64,000 bases of DNA from WTGA01 sp965214055 (GCA_965214055.1 OZ243931.1:434001-498000); one strand, 5' to 3'. Shown: positions 17,420 to 26,238, counted from the stretch's first letter. The notes: generated by a model not told the origin, from the sequence alone. Numbers and translations: made by a program.

Positions 17420-18745
17420 TTACCTCCTGGAATACACATATTCAGGCAACCAGAGGGCAATTTGCGGGAAGACCATAACCAGAATCAAGGCTACGGTCAT
17501 CACCAGTACAAAGGGGGTGATTGAACGGTAAATATCCATCAATGTAATCTCTTTGGGGGCCATGGCCCGCATCAAAAACAGGTTGTATCCAAATGGTGGA
17601 GTCATATAGGCGATCTGGCAGGTGATGGTATAGAGCACACCATACCAAACCGGATCAAATCCCAAAAGCTTTACCAGAGGAACATAGAGCGGCGCCACGA
17701 TTACCAGCATCGCGGTATCATCCAGAAACATCCCCATGAGGATATAGGACAGCTGCATCATGATCAAAACTTCCCAGGGGGTGAGGTTCCACTTGGTAAT
17801 AAAGAGGGACTCGATGGCCCGAACAGCTCCGATTCCATCGAATACGGCGCCAAAACAAAGGGCGGCGAGGATAATCCACATGAACATGCAGGAAATCCCC
17901 AGGGTCTTCCTCACCGTTTCTTCCAGTACATGCCTGGTCAACCGTCTCTTGACCAGGGCGGCGATGGTGGCTGAAGTCGCGCCAACCGCCGAGCTTTCCA
18001 CCAGGCTGGTCACCCCCATGACAAACAGTCCCGTCATGAAGAAAAAAATCAAAAAAGGAATAATCCCCGCCTTCAACAGTTTCAGTTTGTCCCCCAGGGG
18101 CATGTCCCGGTCAGCCTTTGGCAGCACCGGACCCAGGTTCGGCTGTATCCTGCACCGAATCACAATATAGAGAATAAACAGTGCCGCCATCATCAGGCCC
18201 GGAACCGCTCCAGCCAGCCACAACTTGCCCACCGGTTGTCGGGCAATCATGCCATAGAGCACCAAAACCACGCTGGGAGGCACCAGTATCCCCAACGAAC
18301 TTCCTGCCTGAACCACCCCGGTAATCATGATCTTGTCATACCCCCGGCGCAACATTTCCGGCAGTGCGATAGTGGCCCCGATGGCCATTCCCGCCACGCT
18401 CAGGCCGTTCATGGCTGAAATGACAATCATCAAACCAATGGTCCCCACTGCCAGTCCGCCCTTGAGCCCTCCGAACCAGACATGAAACATCTGGTACAGG
18501 TCGTCTGCAATCCCGGACTCCGAGAGGATATAACCCATGTAGATAAACAGCGGCAGGGTAAGCAGCGGATACCAGTTAAACAGCTTGAATGCCGCATTGA
18601 AAGGCATTTCGATGGCGCCGTTTCCATACAGCATCAGTGCGGTGGCTGCGGATACGAAACCGATGGCCGCAAAAACCCGTTGCCCGGTCAGCAACATCAA
18701 CAGCATGGCTGCGAACATCAGGATCGCGATGGTCTCGTAACTCAT
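17420..18745 (-). CDS. TRAP transporter large permease (DctM family)
   Basis: From the ATG at 18745 the protein has 441 residues and about 11-12 hydrophobic helices. Typical DctM features include MGYILSESGIADDLY, the GAGSSLGILVPPS-type motif (QAGSSLGILVPPSVVLVLYG), and MGMFLDDTAMLVIVAPLYVP in the second half. The start overlaps the dctQ stop as ATGA, so translation is coupled. It forms the sodium-driven translocation pathway in the inner membrane together with DctQ. A longer frame upstream runs through dctQ and is not real. Confidence 0.92.
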   Translation of the reverse strand: MSYETIAILMFAAMLLMLLTGQRVFAAIGFVSAATALMLYGNGAIEMPFNAAFKLFNWYPLLTLPLFIYMGYILSESGIADDLYQMFHVWFGGLKGGLAVGTIGLMIVISAMNGLSVAGMAIGATIALPEMLRRGYDKIMITGVVQAGSSLGILVPPSVVLVLYGMIARQPVGKLWLAGAVPGLMMAALFILYIVIRCRIQPNLGPVLPKADRDMPLGDKLKLLKAGIIPFLIFFFMTGLFVMGVTSLVESSAVGATSATIAALVKRRLTRHVLEETVRKTLGISCMFMWIILAALCFGAVFDGIGAVRAIESLFITKWNLTPWEVLIMMQLSYILMGMFLDDTAMLVIVAPLYVPLVKLLGFDPVWYGVLYTITCQIAYMTPPFGYNLFLMRAMAPKEITLMDIYRSITPFVLVMTVALILVMVFPQIALWLPEYVYSRR

Positions 18746-19254
18746 TCTAGGGGGATACCCCTGGATTTCGCCAGGTCCTTGAAGAAAGTGGAGGTGGTCT
18801 GCAGCAACATCAGGACAATGCCGAAAACCATGATTATCTTGATGGGAATCATGGAAGGATTCCACTGGGAAAATTTTCGCTGGTCGTATTCGATGGCATA
18901 AATCGTGCTGGAAATGGACCCGACCAACAGGCAAACCAGGTAAAACAACAAAAATAAATTCGTCCAGGTGTCGATTCTGGCCTTGGTCCGGTCTGTGTAT
19001 CGGTCATAGAGCAAGTCCATGCGCACGTGGCTCCCGAGCTGCATGGAGTACGCCCCCCCGACGATGTAATAGGCAGTCATCGTGAATTGTGCCAGTTCCA
19101 CCGTCCACGAAAGCGGCATGTTGATGACATTTCTTGTGACGGCACCGAGCAGCAAAATACCGATCATCAAAAATATGGTATACATCGCCAGACGCCCGAA
19201 CTTGGTCGACACATAATCCACCCCCCGAACGTATTTGATAATATACGTCGGCAT
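18742..19254 (-). CDS. TRAP transporter small permease (DctQ family)
   Basis: The 170-residue protein from the ATG at 19254 has four hydrophobic helices and the family motifs LSWTVELAQFTMTAYY and GGAYSMQLGSHVRMDLLYDR. An alternative ATG at 19299 adds 15 residues; the shorter start fits the family better and has an AGGAG, though 13 bases away. The end overlaps dctM by four bases. It is the first gene of the TRAP operon, 277 bases downstream of the isopenicillin-N-synthase-like gene on the same strand, which may share its transcript. Confidence 0.88.
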   Translation of the reverse strand: MPTYIIKYVRGVDYVSTKFGRLAMYTIFLMIGILLLGAVTRNVINMPLSWTVELAQFTMTAYYIVGGAYSMQLGSHVRMDLLYDRYTDRTKARIDTWTNLFLLFYLVCLLVGSISSTIYAIEYDQRKFSQWNPSMIPIKIIMVFGIVLMLLQTTSTFFKDLAKSRGIPLE

Positions 19255-19531
19255 AAAATACTGTTTTCTCCTGTCGTTTTTTTCGGTAGTGTATATCATA
19301 TCCGATCCGCATTGACGAATTAAGCCATGGGACAGGCGGAAACATCCGTCCCCGGACCGGGCGGCCGTTCACGTTCATGCCTGAAATTGCCGGAATGTAT
19401 GGTCCAGCATCCTGCTTTCAGTGGTGCATTGGCGAATCCGCTTGTCCTGCCACCAGGATGAGCGGTCCCGGGGGGGGACTGCCAGTATGGTGGCTTGCTG
19501 CCCATCCCCTGACAAACCTGCTCCATGACGG

Positions 19532-20488
19532 TCAGGGAATTCCCGCAATGGGAAAGGTCCGGCGCCATCGGTCAAGCTGGTATTCTCCATACATAAACGA
19601 ATCCAATGATCCGGTTCCATTCCCGACCAGCGGCCGGATACGGGCCATGGGATGGGGGTTGACAAAAAATGGGATGGAGTAGCGGTCATTCCCCCCCCGA
19701 TTGATGACCCGGTGCGGGGTCGATGAAAAGCGACCATTGGACCAGACCTGCATAACATGACCCAGATTGACCACAAACGTTCCTTCCACTGGGGGGGCGC
19801 CCACCCAATCGCCGTTTTTTTTCTGTATTTCAAGTCCACCGTGGTGGTCCTGCCACAAAATCGTGAACGCCCCGGAGTCGCTGTGCGGCACCACCCCGAT
19901 TTCATTCTCTCTGGTCGGGTTGTCCTGGGGTGGATAGTGGTTCAATTTCAGCCGGGAGGTCGGGTTGTCAAACAACGGAACCAAATCATCCGGCCTGAGA
20001 CCCAGTGCACAAGCGAATGCCCGGATCAACCCCTGGCTCACGCCTTCGACAGCCTGCCAGTAGGCCCGCATCACCCTCTTGAGTTCCGGGGGTTCTTCCG
20101 GCCACTGGTTGGGACCTTCCAGCGGATGATTCGGGTTGTCCTGATATTCACGGCCGATCCAGAAACCTTCCTGATGGCTCGTCCCTGCCCGGGTCTCGCC
20201 TTCATAACTGCGATAACCCAGGGGCAGATAACCACGTATGCAGGCGTTGATCAGAATCCGGTTTTTCTCTTCCTGTGGCAGGGCGAAGAATAATTTTGCC
20301 TGGTGATGGAGAGCATTGACCAGACCGAAGTCCACACCATGGTTCTTCACATAGAAAAAACCGGTATCCCGACATGCCCGGCCCAGCGCTTCAATACAAA
20401 GTCGGTTGCCCGGCTCATGCAGGAGTTGCTCCAGGTCTATCACCGGGAGTTCCGAAAAGTCCAGACAGGGGATTACCGGCAATGTCAT
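19532..20488 (-). CDS. isopenicillin N synthase-family Fe(II)/2-oxoglutarate oxygenase
   Basis: From the ATG at 20488 the protein has 318 residues. N-terminal part: VIDLEQLLHEP and FFYVKNHGV, typical of the DIOX_N domain. C-terminal double-stranded helix: iron ligands His202 and Asp204 in VPHSDSGAFTILWQD and His259 in STPHRVINR, with the 2-oxoglutarate-binding Arg269-x-Ser271 in RYSIPFF. Members in bacteria hydroxylate or desaturate small molecules; true isopenicillin N synthase is only one of many. The gene lies directly upstream of the TRAP genes on the same strand and may act on the imported compound. An upstream start at 20533 is less likely. Confidence 0.9.
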   Translation of the reverse strand: MTLPVIPCLDFSELPVIDLEQLLHEPGNRLCIEALGRACRDTGFFYVKNHGVDFGLVNALHHQAKLFFALPQEEKNRILINACIRGYLPLGYRSYEGETRAGTSHQEGFWIGREYQDNPNHPLEGPNQWPEEPPELKRVMRAYWQAVEGVSQGLIRAFACALGLRPDDLVPLFDNPTSRLKLNHYPPQDNPTRENEIGVVPHSDSGAFTILWQDHHGGLEIQKKNGDWVGAPPVEGTFVVNLGHVMQVWSNGRFSSTPHRVINRGGNDRYSIPFFVNPHPMARIRPLVGNGTGSLDSFMYGEYQLDRWRRTFPIAGIP

Positions 20489-20598
20489 GAATCTGAAGGT
20501 CTGAAGGGTGGAATTCAAAATGATCCCCTTCATTCTACAAAACTACCCCTACCCGGGTATACTCCCCGCAGTCTACCAAGTCCATTTCATAAAACACC

Positions 20599-21126
20599 AT
20601 GCAACAAATCATCCAACCGATTGATACGGCCCAACAGCGTGAAGTGACTGAATGGACCCATTGGTTTATCCGACTGGCCGGACCTATCTACGCTGAAAAA
20701 TTCGACCCGATACCGATTCGATTTAACCTCACCGGAACCGCTGCAGGGATGTTCCGGGTGAAAAACCACCAGCCTGAAGTAAGATACAACCCGTACCTGT
20801 TTGCAAAATACTTTGATGAGAACGTATCACAGACGGTCCCCCATGAAGTGGCGCACTATATTGTCCATACCATGTATGGCAGAACGGTTCGGCCCCATGG
20901 ACCCGAATGGCAAGATGTGATGTGGCAATTTGGGGTGGAACCGGTGCGAACCTGTAATTTTGATATGACCGGAATACCGGTGCGCAAGTACCGGAGATTT
21001 GACTATCAATGCGGCTGCGGACCCCACTCGGTAACGGCGCGGATTCATAACAAGATTGCAAACGGGAGTCAGAAATATTTTTGCACATCCTGCGGACAGG
21101 ATCTTGTCATTGCCCCGTCCACCTGA
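20599..21126 (+). CDS. sprT: SprT-like zinc metalloprotein
   Basis: The 175-residue protein has the SprT domain with the zinc-protease motif HEVAHYIVH near residues 82-90 and a C-terminal zinc ribbon made by CGCG near 138 and CTSCG near 167. This is the bacterial SprT/SprT-like family related to the DNA-protein crosslink protease Spartan; its bacterial role is not well defined. The start ATG is at 20599, divergent from the oxygenase gene with a short intergenic region that contains a TATACT element near 20560. Its end overlaps the GIY-YIG gene downstream. Confidence 0.9.
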   Translation: MQQIIQPIDTAQQREVTEWTHWFIRLAGPIYAEKFDPIPIRFNLTGTAAGMFRVKNHQPEVRYNPYLFAKYFDENVSQTVPHEVAHYIVHTMYGRTVRPHGPEWQDVMWQFGVEPVRTCNFDMTGIPVRKYRRFDYQCGCGPHSVTARIHNKIANGSQKYFCTSCGQDLVIAPST

Positions 21127-21400
21127 CTGGTTTGTCTACATGGCACGCTGCAAAGACGGTTCCCTGTATACGGGAATTTCCACCAATATCGAACGTCGTA
21201 TCCAGGAGCACAATTGCGATGACCGGAAGGGGTCCCGGTATGTTCGGTCAAAGCGACCAGTAACACTGGTCTATACCGAAAGATGCGCCGATCGTTCATT
21301 GGCAACTATCCGGGAAATCGAGATACGAAAAATGAGGAAAGCGGCCAAGGAAAAACTGGTCGCGGAATGCCGTCTATTCTCTCCGAGGTCCGGAAATTGA
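21110..21400 (+). CDS. GIY-YIG domain protein (YhbQ-like)
   Basis: A small GIY-YIG nuclease-fold protein. The motif is split as FVYMARCKDGSLYTGIS, followed by the conserved Arg in NIERRIQEHN and Glu in TIREIEIRKMRK. Starting at the only downstream ATG (21140) would remove the first strand, so translation must begin earlier; the TTG at 21110, with AGGA about ten bases upstream and overlapping the sprT end, gives 96 residues, close to E. coli YhbQ (100). Members nick or cut branched DNA; the cellular role of the small stand-alone versions is unclear. Confidence 0.8.
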   Translation: MPRPPDWFVYMARCKDGSLYTGISTNIERRIQEHNCDDRKGSRYVRSKRPVTLVYTERCADRSLATIREIEIRKMRKAAKEKLVAECRLFSPRSGN

Positions 21401-21571
21401 ACCGGTCCGGTGTTGGGGAAACGTTCGGGAGGACTCTTTAGGGCAGGCCCTGCGGCCCAGGCTGAAGCAAAAAAGCTTCTTGCGTACCTGCGCCCGGTAT
21501 TTTTCACCCACCCGGGAATCCGCGGGCATGTTCAAACAAAAATTGTCGTATTTTTCCCTGGAATCCGTCGC

Positions 21572-22690
21572 TCAGTCCAGTACCTGGTCAAGAACCCAGT
21601 TGTCCAATGCATGCACACAATGTTCCCGGCTCGAGTATCTCCCCGGCAGGTCCAGACCGGACGCATGCCCGCACTGCTGCGCTTCCGCGATTTGATTGTC
21701 TTCCGGCGTTGCGGTGGACCACCGCTCATAAAAGGCGGTGGCGTGTTGTTCAAACCCGGGCATCGCCACCGTCGAGGCCGGAAAACACCCCCCCAGCGTA
21801 ACCCGGGTCCGGTCCACGGACAGCGGTTTCATGTCCAGCCACCAGACGCAGTCCTGGGAAAACACGATCTGGGTACAGGGATACACCACCGTGAACCAGG
21901 TTCCCCTGGATGCCTTTCCACTCAAGCCGGGAATAAATGGAAAAACCTGGTTTTCTCCGGGCAAGGTGGCAATGCTCTTTCCATCAGCTCCCAACACATA
22001 CAGGGCATCCCAGTTCCCATGGGTTTCAACCGACTCCGAATCCTGGCTTCCCAGGGTGCCGCCGTGAACCGTCCCGGTATGATAGGCCTCCAGGGCATTC
22101 TCAATGAGGAATTTCCAGTTTGCATTCACCCGGTATTCTTTTCGCCAGGTGCAGTGCAGGTCTTCCGGTTTGTGTGCAGCAAACACGGCCGGCATGTCCC
22201 CGACCCACTCCAAGAGTGAAGGGGCCTTCGCGCTGAAATTGACAAACAGGAAACCGCCCCAGCTTTCCAGCCGCACCGCCTGCAACGCGAAATCCACGGG
22301 ATTGAATTGCTCCGGACTCCCGAACCCCGGGGTCTTTCGCAGTGACCCGTCCAGATTGTAGGTCCAGGCATGGTAAGGACAGACCAAGTGGCTGCACCGT
22401 CCCTGCCCATCTTTCAGCCGGGTCCCCCTGTGACGGCATGCATTGACGAATGCATGCAATTCCCCGGACCCGTCCCGGCATACCAGAGCGGACCCTGCCC
22501 GGGTATCAATCACCCGGTACGCCCCGGTCTCCTGGATTTCATCGTTTCGCCCGACAAAGTGCCAGGCGCATGAGAATATGGATTCAACCTCCCGCTGAAA
22601 AAACTCTGGAGAGGTATAGCAATGGGCCGGCAGGGTCTGGGCCTGAAGCAATGGTTTTCGGGTTTCGGCATAGAGTGCAGGATCGAACAT
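21572..22690 (-). CDS. Rieske-type ring-hydroxylating / quaternary-amine oxygenase, alpha subunit
   Basis: A 372-residue Rieske non-haem iron oxygenase. The Rieske ligands are Cys85/His87 (CRHRGT) and Cys104/His107 (CPYHAW). The catalytic iron ligands are His204 and His209 in the ENALEAYHTGTVH motif, with the third carboxylate likely the Asp near 331 in TPEDNQ. The residue that bridges the two metal centres is Glu201 rather than the usual Asp, as seen in carnitine and glycine-betaine oxygenases (CntA, GbcA), so the substrate may be an N-methylated amine rather than an aromatic ring. No reductase or beta subunit lies beside it, so its electron donor is elsewhere. Confidence 0.87.
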   Translation of the reverse strand: MFDPALYAETRKPLLQAQTLPAHCYTSPEFFQREVESIFSCAWHFVGRNDEIQETGAYRVIDTRAGSALVCRDGSGELHAFVNACRHRGTRLKDGQGRCSHLVCPYHAWTYNLDGSLRKTPGFGSPEQFNPVDFALQAVRLESWGGFLFVNFSAKAPSLLEWVGDMPAVFAAHKPEDLHCTWRKEYRVNANWKFLIENALEAYHTGTVHGGTLGSQDSESVETHGNWDALYVLGADGKSIATLPGENQVFPFIPGLSGKASRGTWFTVVYPCTQIVFSQDCVWWLDMKPLSVDRTRVTLGGCFPASTVAMPGFEQHATAFYERWSTATPEDNQIAEAQQCGHASGLDLPGRYSSREHCVHALDNWVLDQVLD

Positions 22691-22928
22691 GACATCAATT
22701 CACATCGTTTTGAATCGGTTGGTCCGTGGATAGTACACCAATTCCGGCACAGCAACCCGAGCCGGGAAATAAACGGGTTTTCTGTTGGAAGGGCCGGAAT
22801 ATTCCTGGTTTTGAATGTGACCTCATTGAGGTCAGCGTCGATGAGGAAACGCAGGACCCCGATGAAATCGACCCTCCATGGGATGGATGGGCAGGGAAAA
22901 ATACCCCGCGCAACACCGGGTGTCCGGA

Positions 22929-23261
22929 TTACAGAAAAAGCTCGACCATGACAAAAATGACAAGCGTCGCACCGGACCCGATCGCTGCCGGGTACCAGTC
23001 AGGTTGTTTGTTAAGCCGGGCAGCTTCTGCCTGGGTCACATCAGCTTCCTCATTCATCCTGCACATCTCGGCGAGTCGGGCATCCACATCTGCATCCAAT
23101 TTCGCTGTCTCCACGTTCACTTTTCCGGTTTCCGCATTGGTTTTGGAAATCCCGGGGTGAGCCTTGCCCAGTTCTGCCTGTTGTCCTTCTTCTGCTAAAG
23201 TCTGGTTTTTATCCTGATATCCCTGCGAAAAACAACCTGTAACACGTCCATGGACTGGCAT
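22929..23261 (-). CDS. small tail-anchored, possibly coiled-coil protein (doubtful)
   Basis: The frame encodes about 110 residues: a charged middle section with recurring N-A-E-T/V-E-T and A-E-x-x-x-L-N elements that could form a helix or short coiled coil, then DWYPAAIGSGATLVIFVMVEL, a likely single membrane helix at the very C-terminus. Such a layout is seen in small membrane proteins of unknown role. The start (ATG 23261 or GTG 23285) has no ribosome site. It sits upstream of the Rieske oxygenase and downstream of tRNA-Lys on the same strand. It is supported only by composition and the credible membrane tail. Confidence 0.35.
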   Translation of the reverse strand: MPVHGRVTGCFSQGYQDKNQTLAEEGQQAELGKAHPGISKTNAETGKVNVETAKLDADVDARLAEMCRMNEEADVTQAEAARLNKQPDWYPAAIGSGATLVIFVMVELFL

Positions 23262-23326
23262 TTGACAACGATGCGGGGCACCCACGCGAGGTTGTCCCGA
23301 TGACCCTCCCTAGACCGGTCATCAAC

Positions 23327-23402
23327 TGGTGGGGCGTACAGGAATCGAACCTGTGACCCGCTGATTAAAAGTCAGCTGCTCTACCAACTGAGCTAACGCC
23401 CC
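23327..23402 (-). tRNA. tRNA-Lys (anticodon TTT)
   Basis: The minus-strand sequence folds as a full cloverleaf: acceptor GGGGCGT with ACGCCCC, D-arm AGCTCAGTTGGTAGAGC, anticodon loop CTTTTAA in a CTGA/TCAG stem, T-arm with GGTTCGATTCC, discriminator A and an encoded CCA. The AT-rich region just upstream (23403-23440) probably carries the promoter. Confidence 0.97.
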
Positions 23403-23886
23403 GATTATCTTAAGAACTTTATTTTTGTCGAGATAAAATAGGGGGCCGGATTATCCTTTTATGCACAAACCATGTCAAACAAAATTCCCACCGCTGCGGA
23501 AACGCGCCCTGCCCATTGATTATTTTTTCACTAAACACATGCAATTTGTATCTGAATAATACCCAATAAGGGGGATCGAAATCCGGAAAATTCCAGAAAA
23601 ATTCCGGATTTTTCTGCTCCAGGGGGTCAGGATTTCGGCGGACCCGTACGGGATTCCCGGTAGGGGTACAAGGTACTGCCCGATCCCATTTTCACCACGC
23701 GTCCCGGGGTTTTGGCACCGACCACCATCCGACTGTAACCTTCCCACATCACCTGATGGCCCGAGGCCGAATCCGATTTTCGATTCAGATCCCCCCCACG
23801 GGCCACCCTCCCAGCCTCGACACCTTTATGTTCGACCGGGGCCGGCGGGCGGCTCAGGCCGCGGGGCAATTTGCTCCGTGGGAAAC
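23403..23886. other. gene-free interval before the GC-rich patch
   Basis: The 484 bases from the tRNA-Lys to the sugar-binding gene hold only short open frames with no ribosome site or recognisable product. The first 50 bases are AT-rich (tRNA promoter side); composition rises in GC from about 23620 onward. Nothing further is seen. Confidence 0.5.
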
Positions 23887-24909
23887 CTATCCCCAGCACT
23901 CCCTCAGGGCCTCCTCGCTGGAGATCGACGGGACGCCCGGAACCGGTGCGTCGGTGACCAGCGTCACACCCGTGCCGTGGAAGTCCAGGCCCGGCGTGTT
24001 CTCCGGCTTCCTGCCCGTCCTCATGAACGTGACCACGGCCTCGACCCCGAGGGACGCCATCCTGACGGGATACTGCATGGCGGTCGCGCCGATCGACCCG
24101 GCAGCAACATCGCGCACCCCGCGGCAGCCGCCGTCGACGGTGACGATCGTGACATCCTTCTCCAGGCCCAGCGCCTTGAGCGCCCCATGGGCGCCGGCTG
24201 CGGCGGGCTCGTTAATCGCGTAGACAACATCGATCTCCGGGTGCTCACGCATCAGGGCATCCATGGCAACCCGTCCGCCTTCCTCCGTGCCCCCCGTCGC
24301 GCCGCTGCCCACGATCCGCGGGTCGTCCTCGTCGTACCTGATCCCCGGATCGAAGATATCGATGCCGAAGCCCTTGAGAAACCCCTGGTTGCGCAGCACA
24401 TCCACCGTAATATTCGCCTCGAACCCGTCAAGCGTGGCGATCTGCGCACGCTTCGTCGACTCCCCAAGCCGCGCCCTGGCCCACATACCGATCAGCTCGC
24501 CCGCCCTGAAGTTGTCGGTTGCGAAGGTCGCGTCGACCGACCCCGGCGGGTCGAACGGGGTGTCGAGTGCGACGACCATAACACCCGCTTCCCGCGCCCT
24601 GTCGACGGCAGCGACAAGCGCCGCGGGATCCGAAGGCGCGATGAGGATGCCCTTCGCGCCCGCGTCAACGAGCGCCTCCAACGCCCCGGTCTGGGTCCTG
24701 CTGTCACCGTCGTAAGCACCCGACCAGGTACGCAGCTCGACATCGAGCTCACGGGCCTTTTCGAGTGCCGCCCACTTCATGGTCACGAAAAACGGGTTAG
24801 CGTCGGTCTTGACGATCAGCCCAACGAGCGGGTCGGCAGCCAGGACGGCAGAAGCGGACAGCGCGCACACCAGCGTCAGCGGAGCAAGTAAACGGAGCTG
24901 ACGGTTCAT
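23887..24909 (-). CDS. sugar ABC transporter substrate-binding protein (RbsB-like), orphan
   Basis: The 340-residue protein has a Sec signal peptide (MNRQLRLLAPLTLVCALSAS, cut after AVLA) and a periplasmic-binding-protein type 1 fold of the ribose/fructose group: GLIVKTDANPFFVTMKWAAL at the N-terminus, APSDPAALVAAVDRAREAGV, VVALDTPF and later VVYAINEPAAAGAHGALKALG. It would bind a sugar or polyol for an ABC importer, but no permease or ATPase gene is beside it. Its codons are strongly GC-ending and the region is clearly more GC-rich than its neighbours, which points to recent transfer. The C-terminus ends normally. Confidence 0.85.
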   Translation of the reverse strand: MNRQLRLLAPLTLVCALSASAVLAADPLVGLIVKTDANPFFVTMKWAALEKARELDVELRTWSGAYDGDSRTQTGALEALVDAGAKGILIAPSDPAALVAAVDRAREAGVMVVALDTPFDPPGSVDATFATDNFRAGELIGMWARARLGESTKRAQIATLDGFEANITVDVLRNQGFLKGFGIDIFDPGIRYDEDDPRIVGSGATGGTEEGGRVAMDALMREHPEIDVVYAINEPAAAGAHGALKALGLEKDVTIVTVDGGCRGVRDVAAGSIGATAMQYPVRMASLGVEAVVTFMRTGRKPENTPGLDFHGTGVTLVTDAPVPGVPSISSEEALRECWG

Positions 24910-25341
24910 CCGGACTCCTTGGGGCTGCGTATCACAAACTTATTCCGGCATCGTTGGAGCGACGGGGTGCGGCGGTCAATAACACCAGAACTCAATGTGA
25001 AAGTGGATCAGGCGGCTGGTCGACGCGCGCCTTGCCGGAGGGGACCACCGCGCTCGCCCGTGGCGAGACCGACAACCCCCATGTCATCCGCATGCATGCC
25101 GGAGGGCGCGATCGCAGCTTCGGGAAGGTCGAGCCCGGGTATCGGCGTCTCGTATCCCGCGATCAAACCATCCCGTGTCGCCCGGTTCATCGGATCGCGG
25201 GCGCGCTCGAATACCGCCCGGTCGCGGCACGGCTCGTTGCGGAGCGTGGCGTCAATCCACCCCCGATGGAGACCGGCGGTTAACTTCGTGCGGAAGATAT
25301 CGTCGGCGGCCAATTGCAGAAAAATATCCCGCACCGGTCAA
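24910..25341. other. GC-rich stretch with an unidentified minus-strand frame
   Basis: These 432 bases share the high GC of the sugar-binding gene. A minus-strand frame at 25008-25334 (GTG start, about 108 codons) has GC-rich third positions like a real gene and contains FERARDPMNRATRDGLIAGY, but I do not recognise it. It may be the remnant of a gene that came with the sugar-binding protein. Composition reverts to the local norm at about 25340. Confidence 0.4.
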
Positions 25342-26238
25342 CTATTCCTGGATGGTTTGCTCAATACGCCTCAATCGGGTTTGTGCAGAAACGGTAACCT
25401 GATGTCCGGGGAATCTTGAAAGCACATCCCTGAATGTTTCGGCGGCATCGTCGTAGGCACCGATGTCATATTGTATGTAGCCAATCTTAAGCAATGCTTC
25501 CGGTACACGCTGGCTGTCGGGATACCGGACCACCAGAGCCCGAAATCCCTTTAATGCGTGTTCAAATTCCCGAATGACATACATAGCTTCGGACATCCAG
25601 TAATAGGCATCGTCCGCCACCGGGCTATTGGGCCAGGTCTCCACAAGCTGTTGAAATTTATCGATGGCATCTTCATACAGGCTTTGCTTCAGCAGGTTAA
25701 ATGCGGCTTCGTAGGCCTGCTGTTCTTCCAATGTGACAGAGGCCAATCCAGGCACATCGGGAACGGAAGAAGCCGGGTCATCCGGTTCGGCGGCAACCGG
25801 ACCATCACCGTTCTCCCCCGGTTCCTGTGAATCGGGCTGGCCGGTGCCTGGGGTCATGTCCTGTGAAAGGTCGGCAACCGCTTGATCACCCTCATTGTCC
25901 AATAGCGAATCCTGAGTTTCCGGGCCAGGGGGTTGGGCATTTCTTTCAAGACTGGTCAATCGTCTGTCAATATCCTGAAAAAGGTCCCGTTGCCGTCGCT
26001 TGGAATATTCAGTTTCGAATTGCAGTTCTTCAACGGAATTTCTCAACTGTTTGAGTTCCTGCTTGATTTCCGTCAGGACAGACAATGCCTCCAGAACCTG
26101 TTCATTCTGTGCTTCCTCGGCGGGAACGGTCTGAACAGGCTCCTGAACAGGCTGCTGGGCAGATGGCGGCACTGGCGCACAACCGGCCGCCAGCACACCA
26201 GTCATCAGAAAAATCTTGATTCGAACAAATTTATTCAT
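25342..26238 (-). CDS. cpoB: Tol-Pal system protein CpoB (YbgF)
   Basis: A 298-residue envelope protein. The N-terminus is a signal peptide ending VLAAGC at Cys20, which looks like a lipobox, unlike the plain Sec signal of E. coli CpoB. A coiled-coil segment (about 50-95) mediates trimer formation and TolA contact in known CpoB; next comes an acidic Pro/Asp-rich linker, then three TPR repeats from about 170 to the end (AYEAAFNLLKQSLYEDAIDK and so on). It lies last in the tol-pal operon, 88 bases after pal. CpoB coordinates peptidoglycan synthesis with outer-membrane constriction in division. Confidence 0.92.
   Translation of the reverse strand: MNKFVRIKIFLMTGVLAAGCAPVPPSAQQPVQEPVQTVPAEEAQNEQVLEALSVLTEIKQELKQLRNSVEELQFETEYSKRRQRDLFQDIDRRLTSLERNAQPPGPETQDSLLDNEGDQAVADLSQDMTPGTGQPDSQEPGENGDGPVAAEPDDPASSVPDVPGLASVTLEEQQAYEAAFNLLKQSLYEDAIDKFQQLVETWPNSPVADDAYYWMSEAMYVIREFEHALKGFRALVVRYPDSQRVPEALLKIGYIQYDIGAYDDAAETFRDVLSRFPGHQVTVSAQTRLRRIEQTIQE

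Noticed and set aside
22900..23402. Integration site at tRNA-Lys
   Set aside because: No second copy of the tRNA 3' end was found, no integrase is near, and the GC-rich patch lies on the 5' side of the tRNA.
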